Shown piece after piece: positions 58,764 to 64,000 of a stretch of 64,000 nucleotides of DNA; position 1 is the first letter of the stretch, and the number at the start of each line of letters is the position of its first letter. The translations under genes were made by a program, and so were the position numbers. The notes beneath the pieces are model-generated. The model saw nothing but the letters and a program-made list of their open reading frames with translations. It did no database searches and was not told the DNA's origin. The stretch is from JALYNX01 sp040902845 (GTDB lineage: Bacteria > Actinomycetota > Acidimicrobiia > Spongiisociales > ZC4RG35), in contig JBBDWM010000042.1 in assembly GCA_040902845.1 (NCBI GenBank), positions 62,001-126,000 of the forward strand, in the 5' to 3' direction.

Positions 58764-59008
58764 TATTGAGTTCTCCAGGTTTCGGGTACGGGGTCATAGC
58801 CACCAGGTCGGAGCGGGTGACACCTACCAATCCGCTTCATGCCGAGCCAGCTGCCACGAATGACGCCAAAGCGGGTGATCGCCTCGGCGGTGTAGGAGGA
58901 ACAGGTCGGCTGGTACCGACAATTCGCCCTCAAGAAGGGAGCTACCAATTTCTGGTAAATCCGTATCAGCCCGACGGCCAGGGACCGGGGTCGCAACCAC
59001 CTAAACAT
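58763..59008 (-). CDS. yidD: membrane protein insertion efficiency factor YidD
   Basis: An 81-residue protein with the YidD signature: LIRIYQKLVAPFLRANCRYQPTCSSYTAEAI, GVIRGSWLGMKRIGRCHPLRPGGYDPVP. It has conserved Cys and supports YidC function at the membrane. It overlaps rnpA by 8 bp at its start (59008) and yidC by 1 bp. Confidence 0.95.
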   Translation of the reverse strand: MFRWLRPRSLAVGLIRIYQKLVAPFLRANCRYQPTCSSYTAEAITRFGVIRGSWLGMKRIGRCHPLRPGGYDPVPETWRTQ

Positions 59009-59372
59009 CGCGGCTCCCCTCGAGGGCGCGCTCCAACCATCCCACGAGACTGGGATGGGACACGTCTGCTACCTGGCTGGCGCCGATGATCACGTAGTCA
59101 ATTCCTGGTTTGAGCGGCAACGTCCGCACGATATGGCGCAGACGGCGTTTGATCCGGTTCCGGGTCACCGCGTTCCCGGCACTCTTCGAGACGACAAGCC
59201 CGACACGAGGCGGTCCCGTCTGACCGGGACATTGAACCATGACCACGCCACCGGAGCGACGTCTGGTTCCCTCTTTGAAGACCCTCCGAAAATCGCGTGG
59301 GGAGCGAAGGGGCTCGATGTCAGGCAGCGAGACGCTTCCGGCCCTTGAGGCGACGTGCCTTGAGGGTGGCAC
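59001..59372 (-). CDS. rnpA: ribonuclease P protein component
   Basis: An up to 123-residue basic protein that helps RNase P RNA cut pre-tRNA leaders. The family motif is in GNAVTRNRIKRRLRHIVRTL (RNR box), with SPRDFRRVFKEGTRRRSG near the N-terminus. The only standard start in the frame is GTG 59372, inside rpmH (53-bp overlap). A CTG at 59327 would give the usual length for the family. Either start gives an overlap with rpmH. Confidence 0.9.
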   Translation of the reverse strand: MPPSRHVASRAGSVSLPDIEPLRSPRDFRRVFKEGTRRRSGGVVMVQCPGQTGPPRVGLVVSKSAGNAVTRNRIKRRLRHIVRTLPLKPGIDYVIIGASQVADVSHPSLVGWLERALEGSRDV

Positions 59373-59454
59373 GACCAGCTCGAGTTTGCATGCGATGACG
59401 GAAGCCGTGTCGGCGCTTCCGACGTCGAACCTTTGGTTGGTAAGTCCTTTTCAT
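59320..59454 (-). CDS. rpmH: ribosomal protein bL34
   Basis: A 44-residue, strongly basic protein: MKRTYQPKVRRRKRRHGFRH, then RMQTRAGRATLKARRLKGRKRLAA. This is the bL34 family. ATG 59454, TGA 59320. It heads the rpmH-rnpA-yidD-yidC-jag operon and is divergent from dnaA. A promoter-like pair lies upstream at 59481-59510. Confidence 0.97.
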   Translation of the reverse strand: MKRTYQPKVRRRKRRHGFRHRMQTRAGRATLKARRLKGRKRLAA

Positions 59455-59921
59455 GGCCAGCAATCCGGTGGAGGAACCACAGGTTACGAACTGTGCCGAA
59501 GTTATGTCAAAGCGTCACGATCGCGAGAAAGGGCACCCGCACCATCACGGAGATCACCTGGTCCGCGAAGAATTCGGATGGTTCGCGAAAAGAACCCATG
59601 CGTCATTCATCGTCCCACGGCCTCGAAATAGGCATGGCAATCTATGGAAAAACCTTTTACTACCTGGGGTTTTCTTGTGGAAAGATGCAGGGCAAGTCTT
59701 CCACACCGTTGATTCTCGCGTTCTTGACGACCCAGTGACACGGAGCCGATACTCGCCTCCCTTGACCTTGGGAGCGCGATCGACTTCCCCTGTCGTAATT
59801 GGATGACTGGACCGCTCTCGGTGACAACCTGGATGACATCCCGGTGGGATGTTCACAGTCCTTTCCACAGATGTGGATGTGTCTGTGGACAACTCGAGAC
59901 CGGACTTGGAGGAGTGGCCCA
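59455..59921. other. rpmH-dnaA intergenic region, candidate origin part
   Basis: A 467-bp gap with no gene. DnaA-box-like 9-mers include TTGTCCACA (minus strand, 59884-59892), CTTTCCACA (59861-59869 plus; 59676-59684 minus) and TCTTCCACA (59697-59705). The boxes cluster just before dnaA, as expected for autoregulation and origin function. AT-rich segments occur around 59640-59680. Confidence 0.7.
59481..59510 (-). promoter_or_regulatory. predicted rpmH promoter
   Basis: On the minus strand a perfect TTGACA (59505-59510) is followed by an 18-bp spacer and TAACCT (59481-59486). The -10 is weak (3/6). It lies 27 bp before the rpmH start. Confidence 0.5.
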
Positions 59922-61304
59922 TTGACACAACCAAATACGACGCCCGACGGATGGAACCAGTTTCAAGACATTCTCAGGGCGGGAGCCTCCAAGGGAAACT
60001 GGGAGACCTGGCTTTCGCGCATTGAGCCTGACTTCCAGGGACGAACTCCGGTCCTGACCGCCCCCAGCGAATTCCACCTGAGGTGGGTCCGAGACAAACA
60101 CGGCGATCTGATCGAGGACGCTTTCAAGGAGATCTACGGGATTGATTCGACACCCCGATACAAGGTGGTCGAAGTCGACCTCGCCGATCAACTCCCTCTC
60201 GACCGCGAGCCCCAGGGTGAGCAGGGCGAGCTAGGCCAGGATCGGACGGGCAAGGGAACACCACCGAACCTCTTTTCGCGTTATCGCTTCGAGAGCTTCG
60301 TCGTCGGTCAATCGAACCGATTCGCATGGGCAGCCGCCATGGCCGTCGCCGAGCAACCCGGGGCTCATTACAACCCTCTCTTCATCTACGGCGGCGCCGG
60401 TCTGGGCAAGACCCATCTGTTGAATGCGGTTGGCCACCAGGCTCTCGAGATGTACCCGAACCTGGTGGTTCGTTACATATCGTCGGAGAACTTCCTCAAT
60501 GACTTCATCGACTCGATCCGGAGAAAGCGTCCCGACGCCTTCAAACACCGGTACCGCGGGGTCGACATCCTGCTTCTTGACGACGTCCAGTTCTTTGAGG
60601 GCAAGGAGCAGATCCTCGAGGAGTTCTTCCACACCTTCAACTCGCTCTACGAGTCGGGCAAGCAGATGGTCATCAGCTCGGATCGCCATCCCCGCAACCT
60701 GTCCTCGCTGGAAGACCGACTTCGGAGCCGTTTTGAGTGGGGTCTCCTCACCGACATCCAACCACCGGATGTGGAAACGAGACTGGCCATCCTGAAGCGC
60801 AACGCCGAATTCGCTCCGCGCCCGGTGCCCATTGACGTCCTCGAGCACATAGCCGGACTGGTCTCTGACAACATCCGGGAGCTAGAAGGAGCCCTGACCA
60901 GGGTCACCGCCTGGTCGGCTCTGAATCGTCGTGACATAGACTTGGAGACTGCCGAGCGTGTCCTACGCGACATCGTCACCCCATATGAGCCGATCCCCTT
61001 GGGACCCGACACCATCATCCGAACCACGGCAACCGCTTATGGGTTCTCGGTCGAAGACGTTCTCAGCCCGAGCAGGAGACAACCTCTGGTCCTCTGCCGT
61101 CAGATCTCGATGTACCTCTGCCGTGAGCTGACCGACCTCTCGTTGCCCAAGATCGGCGAGCACTTCCAGCGGGACCACACCACCGTTCTCCACTCGGTGG
61201 AGAAGGTGAAGCGGATCCTGCGCTCGGATCGGGCGGTCTTCGATCGGGTCACACAACTCACACAGGACCTGAGGAAAGGTGGGGTTGTATCCACAGCCAG
61301 TTGA
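59922..61304 (+). CDS. dnaA: chromosomal replication initiator DnaA
   Basis: A 460-residue initiator. N-terminal domain I (WNQFQDILRAGASKGNWETWLSRIEPDF), a linker to about residue 110, AAA+ domain with Walker A IYGGAGLGKTHLLNAVG and Walker B ILLLDDVQFFEGKEQ, and the C-terminal DNA-binding domain with the signature LPKIGEHFQRDHTTVLHSVEK. TTG 59922 follows GGAGGAG by about 8 nt; no ATG suits. DnaA binds the boxes in flanking gaps to start replication. Confidence 0.97.
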   Translation: MTQPNTTPDGWNQFQDILRAGASKGNWETWLSRIEPDFQGRTPVLTAPSEFHLRWVRDKHGDLIEDAFKEIYGIDSTPRYKVVEVDLADQLPLDREPQGEQGELGQDRTGKGTPPNLFSRYRFESFVVGQSNRFAWAAAMAVAEQPGAHYNPLFIYGGAGLGKTHLLNAVGHQALEMYPNLVVRYISSENFLNDFIDSIRRKRPDAFKHRYRGVDILLLDDVQFFEGKEQILEEFFHTFNSLYESGKQMVISSDRHPRNLSSLEDRLRSRFEWGLLTDIQPPDVETRLAILKRNAEFAPRPVPIDVLEHIAGLVSDNIRELEGALTRVTAWSALNRRDIDLETAERVLRDIVTPYEPIPLGPDTIIRTTATAYGFSVEDVLSPSRRQPLVLCRQISMYLCRELTDLSLPKIGEHFQRDHTTVLHSVEKVKRILRSDRAVFDRVTQLTQDLRKGGVVSTAS

Positions 61305-61410
61305 GTTGTCCCCCGCGCACCGGGAGATCTCCCCACTCGATCAACAGCCCCGTGCACAGGACAATCGCCAATGGCCACCACGCCATTCACGAGGAATCCA
61401 CAAATCCACA
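61287..61410. other. DnaA boxes at the dnaA end and in the dnaA-dnaN gap
   Basis: GTATCCACA (61287-61295, inside the last dnaA codons), GAATCCACA (61394-61402) and AAATCCACA (61402-61410) differ from TTATCCACA by one or two bases. They precede an AT-rich stretch (about 61418-61440) that could be the unwinding element. The 172-bp gap between dnaA and dnaN has no gene. Confidence 0.7.
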
Positions 61411-61476
61411 ACCCCCTACTACAACTAATACTCTTTAAATGCCACTCAGTAGCAAGAAACGAAGGGACACCCACCT

Positions 61477-62559
61477 GTGAGAATCCGAGCTCAGCGAGAC
61501 GACCTGGCTGATGTACTCGCCAGGGCAAACCGCGCCGTGGGGACTCGGACCGCCCTGCCGGTGCTGCAGGGTCTCCTCTGTGAGGTGTCGGGGACCAGTC
61601 TCCGGGTGACCGGGACCGATCTCGATATCACGGTGCGGACCTCCGCTGAAGTGGAAGTGATGGAGGAAGGGCGGGCGGTCATCCCCGGGAGGCTGCTCTC
61701 CGAGGCGGTGCGGAAGATGCCGGCCGGTTCGGTCACAGTGGGCACCACCGACAACGACATCGAGATTCAGGGCAACGGACCACGTTTCACGCTGCGACCG
61801 CTCTCGCTGGACGATTTCCCACTTCACGAGGAGATCGTTTCCGACGGGGTCGAAGTCGACGGGGAGGAACTAGCCGAAGCGATCAACCAGGTCACCATCG
61901 CCGCTTCCGGGGATGGGGCACGCCCCATCCTCACCGGGGTGCTCTTCGAGGGGTCGGACAGTGGTTTGCGGATGGTCGCCACCGACTCCTACCGCCTGGC
62001 GAGGCGGGACCTGGTCGGGGTAGGGCTCGAGGGCACGGCTTTGGTGCCGGCGCGCGGGCTGAGAGAGCTGCCGCGGACGATCGGGTCGACCAAGGTGACA
62101 GCGCAACTCCTCGATCGGGAGGCGGTGTTCACCTCCGACAAGGGCCTGCTTCGTCTCCGCCTCATCGATGGGAGTTTCCCGAAGTATCAATCGCTGTTGC
62201 CAGACACCTATCCCAATCAGGTAGTGGTGGAAAAGGAGACCCTGCTCGACGCCTTGGGTCGGGTCAGCCTGGTCGCCGAAGATCACATCCCGGTCCGCCT
62301 CAAGCTCATGGAAGGTGGGATCGAAGTCACCGTCACCCGCCAGGACGTAGGCGCCGAAGCCGAGCATCTCGACGGTGTGTACACCGGTACCGACGAGGAA
62401 GTCTCGATCGCCTTCAACCCGAGATACCTCCAGGACGGGGTATCGGCGATTCCCGGTGACTCGGTGCGGATACGAGTGATCGATGCGTTCAAGCCGAGCG
62501 TGATCGATCAGGGCTCAGACGATGCCTTTCTCTACCTGCTGATGCCCGTACGGGTGTGA
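61477..62559 (+). CDS. dnaN: DNA polymerase III beta sliding clamp
   Basis: A 360-residue clamp. Three repeated domains can be followed from MRIRAQRDDLADVLARANRAV onward, each ending in a strand like TGTDLDITV or ATDSYRLARRD, and the C-terminus LYLLMPVRV is typical of the family. It encircles DNA and tethers the polymerase. GTG 61477; its stop is directly followed by the recF start codon. Confidence 0.96.
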   Translation: MRIRAQRDDLADVLARANRAVGTRTALPVLQGLLCEVSGTSLRVTGTDLDITVRTSAEVEVMEEGRAVIPGRLLSEAVRKMPAGSVTVGTTDNDIEIQGNGPRFTLRPLSLDDFPLHEEIVSDGVEVDGEELAEAINQVTIAASGDGARPILTGVLFEGSDSGLRMVATDSYRLARRDLVGVGLEGTALVPARGLRELPRTIGSTKVTAQLLDREAVFTSDKGLLRLRLIDGSFPKYQSLLPDTYPNQVVVEKETLLDALGRVSLVAEDHIPVRLKLMEGGIEVTVTRQDVGAEAEHLDGVYTGTDEEVSIAFNPRYLQDGVSAIPGDSVRIRVIDAFKPSVIDQGSDDAFLYLLMPVRV

Positions 62560-63654
62560 ATGCAGGTCGACTGGTTATCGCTCTCCGATTTTCGGTCCTA
62601 TGAGACTCTCGAATGGAGCCCCGAGCCGGGGGTGAATCTCTTGCTCGGACCGAATGGGTCCGGCAAGACCAATCTCCTCGAGGCCATCGGCTTCTTGGCC
62701 ACTCTCAGGTCGTTCCGTTCCGTCGAGGAGGCCTCATTGATCAAGGATGGGGTGGATGCCGCCATCATCCGCGCCGGCATCTCAACCGGCGAACGGTCGC
62801 GGTTGGTTGAGATCGAGGTGAACCGGATCGGGCCCCGTCGGGCCCAGGTCGACAAGACCCGGCTGCGCCGGACGTCGGACCTGTTGGGTGTGGTCAGGGT
62901 CATCGCCTTCCTCCCCGAGGACCTGGATCTGGTGAAGAGGGGGCCGGCCTACCGACGTGACCTGATCGACCAAGTCGCTCTCCAGTTGTGGCCGGCGGCC
63001 CATCTCGACCAGGCTGAGTTCGATCGTGCGTTACGACAACGAAACGCATTCCTACGAGCAGGGGAGCGCGACGAGGCCACCCTTTCGGTTTGGGATTCAC
63101 GATTCGCCCAATCCGGGGGACGGGTGATGGCGAGAAGAGTGGCTGTGTTGGAGACCCTCGCCCCCTGGCTCGAGGAGACCTACATGTCGGTCTCACAAAG
63201 GGGTGATCGGGCGTCTCTTGGGTATGTGTGCTCCTGGACCACGAAGGAGATCTCCACCAGTTCCTCGGGGGAGTTCGGCGCCGAGATCGCTTCGGCTCTC
63301 GAGAGGTCACGAAAGGCGGATTACGACCGCCGTCTGACCACCACCGGGCCGCATCGTGATGAGCCGGCGTTCCGGATCGACGGGGTCGAGACGAGGACGC
63401 ACGGGAGCCAGGGAGAGCAGCGGACCATGGCGTTGGCGGTGAAGTTGGCCGCCCACCGTGCGGTTGCGGATGTGATCGGGGAGCAGCCGGTGCTGCTCCT
63501 CGACGACGTCTTCTCGGAGCTCGACCCGGACCGGGCCAAGGCGTTGGCTGGGGCAATCCCCGAGCAGGCTCAAACCCTCGTCACCTCGGCGCGGCCTGAG
63601 GACGTCCCAATCCCCGGAACTGTGTGGTGGGTTGGGGACGGGGTGCAACGATGA
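62560..63654 (+). CDS. recF: DNA replication/repair protein RecF
   Basis: A 364-residue SMC-like ATPase for RecA loading at gaps. Walker A LLLGPNGSGKTNLLEAIGFLA, signature TRTHGSQGEQRTMALAVKLA (the family SQGQ-type signature), and Walker B PVLLLDDVFSELD. ATG 62560 follows the dnaN stop with no gap. Its end overlaps the next gene as ATGA. Confidence 0.96.
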   Translation: MQVDWLSLSDFRSYETLEWSPEPGVNLLLGPNGSGKTNLLEAIGFLATLRSFRSVEEASLIKDGVDAAIIRAGISTGERSRLVEIEVNRIGPRRAQVDKTRLRRTSDLLGVVRVIAFLPEDLDLVKRGPAYRRDLIDQVALQLWPAAHLDQAEFDRALRQRNAFLRAGERDEATLSVWDSRFAQSGGRVMARRVAVLETLAPWLEETYMSVSQRGDRASLGYVCSWTTKEISTSSSGEFGAEIASALERSRKADYDRRLTTTGPHRDEPAFRIDGVETRTHGSQGEQRTMALAVKLAAHRAVADVIGEQPVLLLDDVFSELDPDRAKALAGAIPEQAQTLVTSARPEDVPIPGTVWWVGDGVQR

Positions 63655-63956
63655 CCGGTGGTGACTTGTCGTCATTCGAGTCCTCTCTGGGTGAGGTGTT
63701 CCGAAAGATGGGTCTTCCCGACCCGGTGCTCATGTCCCAGCTCCTCGACGAGTGGGACGAGCTTGCCGGCACCCCTTGGGTAGGGAGGTCGCGGCCGGTG
63801 GTGATCAGGGGGCGAACATTGGTCGTGGAGGCGTCTTCACCGTCGATGGTGGCATTTCTGCGATACGGGGCTACCCAGCTGGTGGAGACCCTGAGAGCCC
63901 GTTTCGGGGAGGGGGTAGTCGATCAGGTCGAAGTCACACCACCGTCGCGAAATTGA
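63651..63956 (+). CDS. DUF721 family protein (DciA-like)
   Basis: A 101-residue basic-to-neutral protein with the DUF721 core: LGEVFRKMGLPDP, DEWDELAGTPWVGRSRPVVIRGRTLVVEASSPSMVAFLRYGATQLVETLRARFG. Proteins of this family include DciA, which helps load DnaB helicase, and lie between recF and gyrB in actinobacteria. ATG 63651 overlaps the recF stop by 4 bp. Confidence 0.88.
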   Translation: MTGGDLSSFESSLGEVFRKMGLPDPVLMSQLLDEWDELAGTPWVGRSRPVVIRGRTLVVEASSPSMVAFLRYGATQLVETLRARFGEGVVDQVEVTPPSRN

Positions 63957-64000
63957 ATGATCGTCGCAACGGATGGATTGGGTTTTGTCAGTAGTTATCG
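63957..64000. other. right-edge sequence, probably upstream of gyrB
   Basis: The last 44 bases contain no complete gene. TTGTCA at 63986-63991 could be the -35 box of the next gene, expected to be gyrB from the conserved order, but this is not visible. Confidence 0.3.

Noticed and set aside
61781..61795. third parS-like GTTTCACG
   Set aside because: Only half of the palindrome is present (GTTTCACGCTGCG).
1..64000. CRISPR array or cas genes
   Set aside because: No regularly spaced direct repeats of 25-40 bp and no cas-like proteins were seen.

Overview
The window is a 64 kb stretch of high-GC chromosome from an actinobacterium (Actinomycetota), ending just past the replication origin. The right-hand order sigM-like sigma factor / anti-sigma / trxB / trxA / cwlM // parB-parA-rsmG-jag-yidC-yidD-rnpA-rpmH // dnaA-dnaN-recF-DUF721 is the classic actinobacterial origin neighbourhood. 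Other lineage clues are a 29-residue bS22 ribosomal protein, a PAC2 protein and frequent GTG/TTG starts. The absence of several mycobacterial/Streptomyces neighbours makes a deep-branching class such as Acidimicrobiia my best guess (inference, not proven).

Layout. 1-5.0 kb: extracellular lipoproteins (an FG-GAP/ASPIC repeat protein), a class III aminotransferase and an M15-type peptidase. 5.0-5.7 kb: a flavodoxin-like gene flanked by two 66/69-identical hairpin repeats. 5.7-19.7 kb: TrpB2, an MBL-fold lipoprotein, acetyl-CoA synthetase, an Lnt with Ser in place of the catalytic Cys, IMPase, a compact amidohydrolase, an M3 peptidase, a small CxxxxC/CxH protein, CopZ/CopA and PAC2. 19.8-24.1 kb: bS22, citramalate synthase (cimA) behind what looks like an isoleucine-codon attenuator, an ECF sigma/membrane-partner pair, a 51-aa ER/K-repeat protein and homoserine kinase. 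24.1-31.0 kb: CDF transporter, tRNA-Gly abutting dcd, dnaB, the rpsF-ssb-rpsR-rplI operon, panB. 31.0-34.6 kb: a decaying accessory island (IS3-type transposase remnant, two orphan histidine kinases, a truncated HD-domain fragment). 34.6-46.4 kb: nfo, pyrE, a cis-prenyltransferase, HlyIII, pepP, an AbiEi/DUF559 protein bracketed by 47-bp palindromic repeats, an EEP-family hydrolase, argH, argG, cca. 46.4-50.6 kb: PilT-like ATPase, HDAC-family deacetylase, GNAT, and a pseudokinase-TM-discoidin-like protein that resembles the C-terminal half of actinobacterial MviN without the flippase. 50.6-64 kb: the origin cluster.

How it works together. The last 10 kb holds replication initiation (DnaA, DnaN, RecF, DUF721/DciA-like, DnaA boxes), segregation (ParA, ParB, two parS sites), membrane insertion (YidC, YidD), RNase P protein and bL34, and thioredoxin-based redox control beside the sigma/anti-sigma pair. 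Most genes left of dnaA back to parB read leftward and dnaA onward read rightward, as expected for genes diverging from an origin.

The points I would follow up first are: (1) a putative leaderless 14-codon leader peptide with three adjacent Ile codons plus two terminator-like hairpins before cimA; (2) a 47-bp palindromic repeat family, two copies of which bracket the AbiEi/DUF559 gene, one supplying its stop codon; (3) the 51-aa ER/K protein made of an 11-residue repeat; (4) the stand-alone MviN-like pseudokinase module; (5) a tRNA-Gly whose encoded CCA is 2 nt from the dcd start codon; (6) mutually exclusive hairpins at the trxA stop codon. All assignments come from reading the sequence; no database search was run.
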